NCBI GenBank assembly: GCA_026706635.1
Contig: JAPOYJ010000070.1
Location: 34,519 to 98,518 of the forward strand
Direction of reading: 5' to 3'
Length of the DNA stretch: 64,000 bases
Source: Gemmatimonadota bacterium
Lineage (GTDB): Bacteria; Gemmatimonadota; Gemmatimonadetes; Longimicrobiales; Gaopeijiaceae
The translations under genes were made by a program, and so were the position numbers. The notes beneath the pieces were generated by a model. It was not told where the DNA came from. It did not search any database and was given only the letters and a program-made list of their open reading frames with translations. The number at the start of each line of letters is the position of its first letter. The first letter of the stretch is position 1. Positions 25,519 through 33,378 of this stretch are shown here, one piece after another.

Positions 25519-27108
25519 ATGAGGAAATTCAACACGGCGGGTCCGATCAGGCCCGCGCGCGACTACAACATCCCGCCGCTCGACCGCCTCGACCTTCCGG
25601 AAGTGCTCGAGTTCATCAAGGACGAGCGCTATTTCGTCCTGCACGCCCCCCGCCAGACGGGAAAGACGTCGGCCCTGCTGGCGCTGCGCGGCCTGCTGAA
25701 CGGGGGCACGGTCGGCGACTATCGCTGCGCGTACATCAACGTCGAGTCGGCGCAGACCGCGCGGGAGGACGTCGGGCGGGCGATGGGCGCGATCGCCTCC
25801 CAGATCGCCCGCGAGGCGAGATACACGCTGAACGACCACGCCACGGCAGAGGTGGCGGAGGAGCTTGACACCAACCGGCGTCCGGACGACGCGCTCGGCA
25901 CCCTTCTGGAGAGCTGGGCGCGGGCCGCCGATTCACCCCTCGTGCTGCTGATCGACGAGATCGACGCGATGGTGGGCGACTCGCTGGTGTCGGTGCTCCG
26001 GCAGCTCAGGACGGGCTACGTGCGCCGTCCGGAGGGCTTCCCCCAGAGCGTCGTCCTCTGCGGCGTGCGCGACGTGCGCGACTACCGGATCCACGCGAGT
26101 TCGGAGAAGGAGGTCATCACGGGTGGCAGCACCTTCAACATCAAGGCCAGGTCGCTGCGGATGGGAGACTTCACGCGATCGGAGGTGGAGACCCTGCTCG
26201 GCCAGCACACCGCCGAGACCGGCCAGGAATTCGCGCCCGGGGCGCTGCGGGCCGTCTGGGAGCAGACCCGGGGGCAGCCCTGGCTCGTCAACGCGCTTGC
26301 GCTGGAGATGTGCTTCTCGTCGGGGATGCCGAAGGAGCCCGGCGAACCCCTGTGCGAACGGGACGTCTTCGAGGCGCGCGAGGCGCTGATCCTGCGCCGC
26401 GAGACGCACCTGGACCAGCTCGCCGACAAGCTGCGCGAGGAGCGCGTGCGCCGGGTGATCGAGCCGCTGCTGAGCGGGGGGGACGGCCAGCACAGCGAGC
26501 GCGACTTCGAGTACGTGCGCGACCTGGGGCTGGTGGCTCCGGGCCGCACCCTGCGGGTGGCCAATCCCATCTACGGCGAGGTGCTGCCGAGGGAACTCAC
26601 ATGGGTGCTTCAGCACGAGATCGAGCCGCAGGAGGTCGCGTGGTACGTTCGCCCCGACGGCGGTCTGGACATCGACGCCCTGCTCGCCGCCTTCCAGGAC
26701 TTCTTCAGGCAGAACTCCGAGCACTGGATCCGCCGGGCCCAGTACACCGAGGCGGGTCCGCAGCTGGTGCTGCAGGCGTTTCTGCACCGGGTGGTGAACG
26801 CGACCGGCCGGATCGAGCGCGAGTACGCGCTCGGCAGCCGCCGGGTGGACCTGCTGGTGGTCTGGCCGCGTGAAGGGGGGGCGGAGGACCGCATAGTGGT
26901 CGAGTGCAAGCTCGTCAGAGAGGGCCGCTCCCTCTCGCGCACGGTTGACGAGGGACTCGAACAGACCCGGCGCTACATGGACATCAGCGGCACGGACCAG
27001 GGCCATCTCGTGGTCTTCGACCTGCGCCCGGGCAGGAGCTGGGAGGAGAGGGTCTTCCGCGAGGAGAGGGAGCGGGAAGGCGCGCGGATCACGGTGTGGG
27101 GGGCGTGA
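25519..27108 (+). CDS. AAA-like ATPase fused to a PD-(D/E)XK nuclease-like C terminus
   Basis: This 529-residue protein has Walker A in VLHAPRQTGKTSALL (Lys49), Walker B LVLLIDEIDAMVGD (about 148) and an AAA sensor region (SVVLCGVRDVRDYRI), then a winged-helix-like part (RRVIEPLLSGG). The C terminus has a nuclease-like core, LGSRRVDLLVVWP followed by RIVVECKLVRE and ETRR-like helix LEQTRRYMD, matching the D...E-x-K order of PD-(D/E)XK enzymes. Comparable ATPase/nuclease proteins are common in bacterial islands and may act as selfish or defence genes. ATG 25519 was chosen; ATG 25495 adds eight residues. It is the only module here with ATPase and nuclease in one chain. Confidence 0.82.
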   Translation: MRKFNTAGPIRPARDYNIPPLDRLDLPEVLEFIKDERYFVLHAPRQTGKTSALLALRGLLNGGTVGDYRCAYINVESAQTAREDVGRAMGAIASQIAREARYTLNDHATAEVAEELDTNRRPDDALGTLLESWARAADSPLVLLIDEIDAMVGDSLVSVLRQLRTGYVRRPEGFPQSVVLCGVRDVRDYRIHASSEKEVITGGSTFNIKARSLRMGDFTRSEVETLLGQHTAETGQEFAPGALRAVWEQTRGQPWLVNALALEMCFSSGMPKEPGEPLCERDVFEAREALILRRETHLDQLADKLREERVRRVIEPLLSGGDGQHSERDFEYVRDLGLVAPGRTLRVANPIYGEVLPRELTWVLQHEIEPQEVAWYVRPDGGLDIDALLAAFQDFFRQNSEHWIRRAQYTEAGPQLVLQAFLHRVVNATGRIEREYALGSRRVDLLVVWPREGGAEDRIVVECKLVREGRSLSRTVDEGLEQTRRYMDISGTDQGHLVVFDLRPGRSWEERVFREEREREGARITVWGA

Positions 27109-27256
27109 GGGGGGGTGTGACCCGTCCCGGCTTTCCCCCCGGTCCACACGGCAAGGTCGCCAATCGGGATGTCGAGCGCCGGTCGCGTGCGGAGGCCGGT
27201 AGGCTAGATTCGGGTTCGTTAGCCATTCGCCGGTCGAACACTCGAGGGGACGATCC

Positions 27257-28399
27257 ATGATCCGGAGATTCTACGCGGACAACTTCCGCTGCCTGTTGAA
27301 CTTCGAGCTGGAGCTCGACGAGCTGAATGTCTTCCTGGGCGCGAACGGAACCGGAAAGAGCTCGGTGTTCGACGCGCTGTGGAAGATCCAGCGGCTGGTC
27401 TACCGCGGCGGAAGGATCGACGAGATCTTCCGGCGGAGGGACCTGTCGCACCTATATGTCGGCAACCACCGGGACAATGCCGGTGTCCACGAGGATGGCG
27501 GCGTGCGGCAGAAGATCGAGCTTGATCTCGACATCGAGAGCCACTCGTACCACTACCGGTTGAGTATCGGCCACCGCGAACCCAGGAAGATGCGGATCGA
27601 CGAGGAAGTCCTTCTGTGCGACGAGAGACCGCTCTTCGAGTTCCGAATCGGCGAGGCTCAGCTGTACCGGGATGACGGGAGTCGAGGACCGAAGTATCCG
27701 TTCGATTGGACGCAATCCGGACTCGCTGCCCTGCATGAGCGGCATGACAACAAGAAGCTGTCTCGCTTCAAGAGGGAGTTGGCGATGTGGACCATCGTCC
27801 GACCCTGTCCGCCGATCTTCGAGGAGGAAGCCAGGACGGAGGACGAGCTTCTGACACCGGCCATGACCAACTTCGTGGCGTGGTACCGCAGGGTCTCCCC
27901 GGAGCGGCTGGGCGCCGCCGTGGACCTGCTGGGCGATCTCCGTGACGTGCTTCCCTCGTTCGAGTCGCTGAGTCTCATCGCCACCGGTGAAGACGCTCGC
28001 GCCTTGGAGGCCGTGTTCAAGCGGCCTCACGAGCGTTCGCGGTACCGGCTCGGACAGTTGTCGGACGGGCAGCGGGCGCTGATCGCCTTGTATTGCCTGC
28101 TGCACTTCTGCGACGGAGGGGCGGAGAGGGCCTCGCTGTTCATTGACGAGCCCGACAACTACATCTCGCTACGGGAAGTGCAGCCATGGGTCGTGGCGCT
28201 CTCCGAAGCCCTCGGAGATACCCTCGAGCAGGCCGCCATCATCTCCCATCACCCCGTGACGATCGACTACCTGGGTGGGAAAGCCAAGTGGTTCTTCCGG
28301 AACGACGATGGACTGGCGCGGGTGCAGTACGAACCGCCTTCGTCTGTAGGAGCGCCGGGATCTTACTCCGAGATCATCGCGAGGGGTTGGGAGCGGTGA
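27257..28399 (+). CDS. OLD/PARIS-like AAA ATPase
   Basis: The 380-residue protein opens MIRRFYADNFRCLLNFELEL, with Walker A LGANGTGKSS (Lys34), an ABC-type signature (QLSDGQRALIALY, about 270), Walker B SLFIDEPDNYISL and H-loop AIISHHPVTIDYLG. It ends just at the next gene, whose GTG overlaps its TGA. The split ATPase plus Toprim-like layout matches class 4 OLD or PARIS-type systems, in which the ATPase senses phage proteins and releases the Toprim nuclease. Family level is clear, but assignment to PARIS proper is tentative. GGCTAGATT 47 bases upstream may be part of its promoter. Confidence 0.85.
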   Translation: MIRRFYADNFRCLLNFELELDELNVFLGANGTGKSSVFDALWKIQRLVYRGGRIDEIFRRRDLSHLYVGNHRDNAGVHEDGGVRQKIELDLDIESHSYHYRLSIGHREPRKMRIDEEVLLCDERPLFEFRIGEAQLYRDDGSRGPKYPFDWTQSGLAALHERHDNKKLSRFKRELAMWTIVRPCPPIFEEEARTEDELLTPAMTNFVAWYRRVSPERLGAAVDLLGDLRDVLPSFESLSLIATGEDARALEAVFKRPHERSRYRLGQLSDGQRALIALYCLLHFCDGGAERASLFIDEPDNYISLREVQPWVVALSEALGDTLEQAAIISHHPVTIDYLGGKAKWFFRNDDGLARVQYEPPSSVGAPGSYSEIIARGWER

Positions 28400-28944
28400 G
28401 CGCCAGTGTGGTTCTGCTCTGTGAGGACTCGCAGACTGACATGTTCCTACGTCGCTTTTTCCGTCGCCGGTTTGGCCGCCAGTTTCGTCGTCGGATTCAC
28501 AGTGTTCCGTTTTCGGGTGGCATCCGCTCAGGTGAGCAGCATGTGCGTGAGAAGTTCCCCGACCAGTTGAGGCTGATTCGGGGCCGGAGGGGAGCCGTCC
28601 TGATTGCGGTCATAGACTCCGACATGGAATCAACGGAGGCTCGTCGAACGCAGCTTCAACAGCAGTGTGCGGCGCGGGACATCGAGGCTCTTCGAGCTTC
28701 TGATCCAGTTCTCGTCTTGGTTCCGCGCCGCAATATCGAGACGTGGTTCCGTTACTTGGACGGCGCCGAGTTCGACGAGACGACCCGCTATCCGCACCTC
28801 CGCCGTGAAGCCGATTGCGAGCCACTGGCCGACCGGCTGTACGACATGTGCCACGAGCAACAGAAGCTCGCGGAGCCAGCCCCGGCCTCGCTGGTCGAGG
28901 CGTGCCGGGAATACCCGAGGCTGACGCGGCTGCTACAACGCTGA
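28396..28944 (+). CDS. Toprim-like nuclease partner of the preceding ATPase
   Basis: This 182-residue protein has the Toprim arrangement: VVLLCEDSQTDMFLRRFF provides the first acidic motif, AVLIAVIDSDMEST the DxD-like motif, and PRRNIETWFRYLDG the conserved C-terminal helix found in OLD-type partners. The remainder is basic (RRFGRQFRRRIHS). It overlaps the ATPase by four bases (GTGA) and is probably co-translated. It would act as a metal-dependent nuclease on DNA or tRNA once released; that is inferred from better known systems. No frameshift or truncation is visible. Confidence 0.75.
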   Translation: MSASVVLLCEDSQTDMFLRRFFRRRFGRQFRRRIHSVPFSGGIRSGEQHVREKFPDQLRLIRGRRGAVLIAVIDSDMESTEARRTQLQQQCAARDIEALRASDPVLVLVPRRNIETWFRYLDGAEFDETTRYPHLRREADCEPLADRLYDMCHEQQKLAEPAPASLVEACREYPRLTRLLQR

Positions 28945-29067
28945 GTCGATCATGAGAGCGGCGACCATGGGGGCTTCGCGGTGGTGGGGACTGTGGAACG
29001 CCTCATGATGCGAATGGAGGGTATCTACGACAACTTGGCCCGAAGCCGTGGCGGCGTGAGGAGCTAA

Positions 29068-30336
29068 ATGAGCCGAATCACCAGCCTTTCCCTGACCGAT
29101 GTCCGATGCTTCGCGGGGACTCAGCGGACCGGACTGCCCCGCGTCACGGTGCTGGTGGGCAAGAACGGCACGGGCAAGTCGACGTTCCTGGGATGCGCCC
29201 GCGTGACCGCGCGCCTGTCGGGGTTCGTCGACCTGAGCGACAGAAATCCCTTTGACGATCCGCCGTTCTCCATGGGCGGCTTCGAGACGATAGCCCGCTC
29301 GGGGGCCTCGAAGTTCGCCATCGAGGCCACGTTTGAGGGTCACCGCTACAACCGTGTTCGCGTGGTCTACGACCGGGGACAGGGCGGCGAGCCCCGGGAA
29401 CGGGAACTGGAGGTGAGCCTCTCCGCGGAATCGGGCCAACCTGACGTGTTCCGAGTGACGCGCCCTCGTTCGCCGCGATCCGGCGGCCCGGAGATGTGGA
29501 GCGTCGCCGGACCGGAGTTCGAGTTCGAGTTTCCGCAGTCGATGGTGTCCGATCGGCAGTTCAGCACATGGCTCTCCAGCTCGGTGCGGCGCGGCAACCT
29601 GCCTCACGAGGGCAACACCGCGCTGTGGCGGGAGCGCACCGGCGATGCGTCGCCCGAAGCGCAAGGGATGTTCGCAGGATTCAACGGCTTTTTTCGGCAG
29701 GGCGATCTCTTCCCAGGCCCCGAACACCGGTTGCCCGTTGCGGCGGATGACCCCAACGGTTGGCCGCGCAAGCGGGAGTATGAATCGAACCCCTTCGGCA
29801 AGAGACTCGACGAGGCGACGCTCGAGGGGATCGTTGCGCTTGGCAGGCGGCTGAAGCTGTTCAGGAGCCTCGAAGTCCGGCGTGGTTTGGGAGGGACGTA
29901 CGAGATCTGGGTCAATGCCTCGGGCGAGAAGTACAACATTGTGGATGTCGGCTTCGGCATCCACAGTGTGCTGCCGCTACTTCACACCATCGCGTCTGCG
30001 CCTAAGGAAGCCACGTTGCTCCTGCAACAACCGGAGACCCACCTTCACCCCCAAGCCCAGGCGGCCCTGGTCTGCCTAGTCGCGCAGCAGGGGCACCGAC
30101 TCCTCGTGGAAACGCACAGCGACCACATTCCGGATTGGTTCCGCATCGCGGTGATGTCCGGCGATATCGATCCGCGCGATCTGGGAATCGTCTACTTCGC
30201 ACCCGTCAACGGGGGCAGGTCCACGGTCCTGCACGACATTCGAGTGGACGACCAAGCGAACCTGATCGACACGCCCCCGGGGTTTCGCCAGTTTTTTCTC
30301 GACGAGACCGAGCGCCTTCTCGGCTTTCGGCGTTAG
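29068..30336 (+). CDS. AAA-type ATPase, OLD-like, second module
   Basis: The 422-residue protein begins ITSLSLTDVRCFAGTQ and has Walker A GKNGTGKST (Lys37), a signature-like VGFGIHSVLPLLHTI, Walker B TLLLQQPETHLHP and H-loop LLVETHSDHIPDWF. The DFGI/PETHLHP wording places it closer to the DUF3696-like group than to the neighbouring 27257 gene. The two Gln residues before the Walker B Pro (LLQQPE, where LLEQPE is commoner) are slightly unusual. The frame after it starts with the remnant of a PIN-like partner, so this pair may be inactive. Confidence 0.83.
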   Translation: MSRITSLSLTDVRCFAGTQRTGLPRVTVLVGKNGTGKSTFLGCARVTARLSGFVDLSDRNPFDDPPFSMGGFETIARSGASKFAIEATFEGHRYNRVRVVYDRGQGGEPRERELEVSLSAESGQPDVFRVTRPRSPRSGGPEMWSVAGPEFEFEFPQSMVSDRQFSTWLSSSVRRGNLPHEGNTALWRERTGDASPEAQGMFAGFNGFFRQGDLFPGPEHRLPVAADDPNGWPRKREYESNPFGKRLDEATLEGIVALGRRLKLFRSLEVRRGLGGTYEIWVNASGEKYNIVDVGFGIHSVLPLLHTIASAPKEATLLLQQPETHLHPQAQAALVCLVAQQGHRLLVETHSDHIPDWFRIAVMSGDIDPRDLGIVYFAPVNGGRSTVLHDIRVDDQANLIDTPPGFRQFFLDETERLLGFRR

Positions 30337-30344
30337 CGAATCTC

Positions 30345-30581
30345 GTGTGCACGCCCGTCGTTCTGGATGCAAGTGAGTTCGATGTTATCAAGGAGGCGGC
30401 TCCCAACTCGGCCAGGGTGCAGCTTCGAGCGTGGATCGGTGACGGGCACGGGCGCGTCGCGCACTCGACGTATGACGAAGTCGGCAGGCAGCAGGTGCCC
30501 GCGTCGGGTGGCCCGATCGGGATGAGTCGAAGGCCGCTATGCGGTGGCAACGGATCGATGCTCGGAGTGACCTCATCCCCC
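30345..30581 (+). pseudogene. Truncated partner of the 29068 ATPase, probably PIN-like
   Basis: Starting at GTG 30345, nine bases after the ATPase stop, CTPVVLDASEFDVIKEAAPN resembles the first strand and helix of the PIN-like partners that follow such ATPases (TPVVLDATEFD pattern). The resemblance ends after VAHSTYDEVG, and no further acidic strands follow; the frame instead runs into an unrelated-looking gene at ATG 30582. I read this as a 3'-deleted partner. An alternative is one fused gene of 221 residues. Confidence 0.45.
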
Positions 30582-31010
30582 ATGGACCAGATTGTCGCGT
30601 CGTTCCGCCAGAGGGTCTCGCGCGAGCAGGTCAGATCCGCCTTCCGGGAAGACCTGCGCGCCTTCCTTGCCGATTCGGTCGCCGAGGACCGGCTGACCTT
30701 CGACTGGCGGGACGACGACCGTGATCCGAAGGGGATCTACCGCGCCGACTGCCGGGTTGAGTATCCCCGGACGCCGCTCTTCGTCTTCGGGCTCGCCACC
30801 GACGGGCGGACCCGGGACGCCACCATCACCCTTCTCCAGTACGAGAAGTGGGGGCTCCCCTTCCGCTCGCTGGTGATCTTCGAGGATCAGCGGCAGATCG
30901 GGCGCAACGCGCTGGCGCGGCTCACGGACGTGTGCGACCGCCAGTACTCCAGCCTCGGCGGCAACGAAGATCGGATCCGTCGCTTCCTGGCAGACGGGGG
31001 TGCCGCGTGA
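30582..31010 (+). CDS. Unknown small protein in the island
   Basis: The 142-residue product begins MDQIVASFRQRVSREQV and continues with FLADSVAEDRLTFDWRDDD, YRADCRVEYPRTPLFVFG and DATITLLQYEKWGLPFRSL. It is acidic in the middle and mixed alpha/beta, with no signal peptide. I do not recognise the family. The frame is continuous with the PIN-like remnant upstream. A hairpin at 31080-31097 follows it. Confidence 0.55.
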   Translation: MDQIVASFRQRVSREQVRSAFREDLRAFLADSVAEDRLTFDWRDDDRDPKGIYRADCRVEYPRTPLFVFGLATDGRTRDATITLLQYEKWGLPFRSLVIFEDQRQIGRNALARLTDVCDRQYSSLGGNEDRIRRFLADGGAA

Positions 31011-31079
31011 AGGTCGGTCGAACACCCGAGGTCTCCAACTGGCGGGCAGTCGGCCGCCGTGGCACCTTTGTAGCCGACG

Positions 31080-31108
31080 ACCGGCCTCTAGGCCGGTTAC
31101 TTTCCCAG
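31080..31108 (+). terminator. Perfect hairpin after the 30582 gene
   Basis: ACCGGCCT and AGGCCGGT form an 8-bp inverted repeat around CT, followed by TACTTTCCC. It lies 70 bases after the upstream stop and 20 bases before the next ATPase. The T-run is weak, so it may be a terminator or a stable leader hairpin. Confidence 0.35.
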
Positions 31109-31127
31109 CGCGCGAGGCCAAGGGAGC

Positions 31128-32207
31128 ATGATCCGCACGCTCAGACTGGAGAACTACCGGAGCTTCAGGGAATACGAGCTTCGCGACCTGACGAGGGTCA
31201 ACCTGCTGGTGGGCCGCAACGACTGCGGCAAGACCTCCGTTCTGGAGGCCGTCGAGCTGCTCGCGTCGCGTGGCGACCCTCAGGTCCTGGTCGGGTCCAT
31301 GAGGCGCCGGGGTGAATTCCACGTCACACCGGATGGCCGCCAGATCCCGCAATACCCTGTCTATCACCAGTTTCACGGCCACGGAATCGGTATCGGAAGC
31401 AGCCTGAGCATTTCTTCCGACGACGGTCTCGGGCAAGTTCGAATCGACGTCGTGGAAGGCTGGCAGGACGAGTCCCACGATCTGTTCGACGTCTCCGAGG
31501 CCGGGCTGCTACCCCTGGCGCTGCTGATCCGGCGTGGGAGCGAAGAGGAGAACCTCAAGTACCCGCTGACGCAGGATGGCGCGCTCGCGTGGAGCCGCTC
31601 GATGCCAAGACGGCCGCCCCGACCATGGCGGCCGACGTTGCCCCCGGCCCAGTTCGTGACGGCCGAGTCGCTGCGTCCTCGCGATATGGCCGCTCTGTGG
31701 GATCAGGTTCTCGTTGCGGGCCGCGAATCCGAAGTCGAAAGCGCATTGCGGATCCTTCGGCCGGGGCTCGATTCGATCCACTTCCTGACCGGTGATGCGG
31801 CAGGGCGTGCGGGTGGGATAGTCCCGGGGTTCAAGGGAGGTTCTCGACGCGCTCCGATAGGGAGCCACGGGGACGGGATGCGGCGGTTGCTGGCCGTTTC
31901 CCTGTCGCTGGTGCGCGCCGCAGGCGGCTTTCTGCTGATCGACGAGATCGACACCGGCCTCCACTGGACCGTCATGGAGGACATGTGGAAGCTCGTCGTC
32001 GGCGCGGCGATCGAGTCCTCGATTCAGGTCTTCGCGACGACCCACAGCCTCGACTGCATCGTCGGCCTGGCGTCGCTCCTCCGGGATCGTCCGGACCTCG
32101 GCGAGGCGGTGTCGGTTCAGAAGATCGAACGGCAGCTCGGCCACGGCGTGAGCTTCGGTCGGAAGGACATCGTCACGGCGGCCGACCTGAGCATCGAGAT
32201 GCGGTGA
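31128..32207 (+). CDS. AAA-type ATPase, OLD-like, third module
   Basis: The 359-residue protein begins MIRTLRLENYRSFREYEL, with Walker A VGRNDCGKTS (Lys35), the GSHGDGMRRLLAVSLSLV signature (about 245), Walker B GFLLIDEIDTGLHW and H-loop VFATTHSLDCI. The end reads SFGRKDIVTAADLSIEMR, a typical finish for ATPases paired with DUF3226-type Toprim proteins. Its TGA overlaps the start of just such a partner, which is broken. The ATPase itself looks intact. Confidence 0.85.
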   Translation: MIRTLRLENYRSFREYELRDLTRVNLLVGRNDCGKTSVLEAVELLASRGDPQVLVGSMRRRGEFHVTPDGRQIPQYPVYHQFHGHGIGIGSSLSISSDDGLGQVRIDVVEGWQDESHDLFDVSEAGLLPLALLIRRGSEEENLKYPLTQDGALAWSRSMPRRPPRPWRPTLPPAQFVTAESLRPRDMAALWDQVLVAGRESEVESALRILRPGLDSIHFLTGDAAGRAGGIVPGFKGGSRRAPIGSHGDGMRRLLAVSLSLVRAAGGFLLIDEIDTGLHWTVMEDMWKLVVGAAIESSIQVFATTHSLDCIVGLASLLRDRPDLGEAVSVQKIERQLGHGVSFGRKDIVTAADLSIEMR

Positions 32208-32799
32208 TGGCGGCGTCCGCCACGGGCGATGCCGTCTACGTGGAGGGTCGTGACGACGAGCATGTGATCGGCCACCAGAGACAAGCAGGGAGTTCTCGAC
32301 GCGATCAGGGTAGCCGTGGGAGCGGGAACGGGCGGGTCGGTCGGCTTCGTCTTGGACGCGAACGACGATCCCGATGCCACATAGCGAGCGGTGGGCTCGC
32401 GGCTGAGGGGAGCGGGGTTGGATGCTCCGGACCGGATCCCGCGGGACGGATTCGTAGGCAAGTCAGCCGAATTCCGTTACGCGTGTCGGAGTGTGGCTCA
32501 TGCCGGACAATCGGCGAACCGGTGCCCTGGAGGACTTTCTGAAGGACCTGATCGAGTTGGGGGATCGGCTGCTGCCCCATGCCGAGGCCTCGACGGCTCG
32601 AGCGAAGGAGCTCGGGGCTCGGTTTCCTTCGGTCGCCACGAAGAAGGCGGTCCTCCACACTTGGCTTGCCTGGCAGCGCGAGCCCGGTCGTCCCTACGGC
32701 GTGGCGATCAAGGCCCACTACCTTCGTGACGACAGCGACGCCGCACGCCGGTTCGTCCGTTGGTTCGGTCTGGTGTTCGGGATTCCTGAGGGTAGATGA
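32207..32799 (+). pseudogene. Broken Toprim-like (DUF3226-type) partner of the 31128 ATPase
   Basis: The pieces of one protein are spread over three frames. ATG 32207 gives DAVYVEGRDDEHVIGH, the first Toprim motif. After an indel comes VLDAIRVAVG and VGFVLDANDDPDAT, then an in-frame TAG (near 32382), then SRLRGAGLDAPDRIP. After a further shift, VWLMPDNRRTGALEDFLKDL and KKAVLHTWLAWQREPGRPYG form an intact C-terminal third (32491-32799). This order matches DUF3226-like proteins from end to end, so it is one gene with at least two indels and one nonsense codon. Confidence 0.8.
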
Positions 32800-33378
32800 T
32801 CGATCCTGGCCCTACCCGACAGGCCCATCGCGGACGCCATCATCGAGCCGGACGAACCGGGCTCGGCCGAGACCGTCCAGCGGACCCGACGCGCGTGGGA
32901 CATGAACAGTGACCATGCTGACCAAGTAAGGGCTGACATGGTCAGTGACCATGTATCGGTGCGGGTGATGGTGGGGTGTGGGGCTCGTGGCAGCCGCTTG
33001 GGTTCCTGCCGCTGCTGGTTGGAGTGTATCTTGCAGGTCGTCCCCGAGTTCCTGCCGATCCTTCGCCGCGAAACGATGCCCGATCACGACCACAATCCGC
33101 TGGAGCGCCGGGACGCCGAATCGTCCGTCGGGACTTGCGAACGCACGGAGGAAGGGGAAACTGAGGGCGACGGGGTGGAGCGCGAGACCCTGGACGCCGG
33201 GGACGAGGGCCGCCTCCGCGAATGCCCGGCTACGGCGCGTATCCCTCATGTCACGCACACGCTTCGCCAGATACCGTGCCTCCAGAGAAACCAATCTGCT
33301 GGCAGCACTATGAGAATCCAATTCGGACGCTCGCCGAGATCATCCGAGCCGACTAAGGGGCGATGAGATACTACCCTG
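32800..33378. other. Gene-poor gap with palindromic repeats
   Basis: This 579-base gap before the large NTPase gene has no convincing gene. Open frames on both strands exist, but none shows family motifs. It contains palindromic repeat cluster c at 32900-32954. The minus-strand frame 32812-33321 has some protein-like text (GVPALQRIVVVIGHRF) and could be a decayed gene. Confidence 0.5.
32900..32954. repeat. Palindromic TGGTCAGTGACCA-family repeats, cluster c
   Basis: GACATGAACAGTGACCATG, CTGACCAAGT and GACATGGTCAGTGACCATG occur in a row. The last is a near-perfect 17-bp palindrome (CATGGTCAGTGACCATG). The cluster lies between the broken Toprim gene and the STAND-like gene. Confidence 0.78.

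Noticed and set aside
32812..33321. A 169-codon minus-strand frame before the STAND-like gene
   Set aside because: Some stretches look protein-like, but there is no recognisable motif, start signal or partner, and it runs through palindromic repeats.
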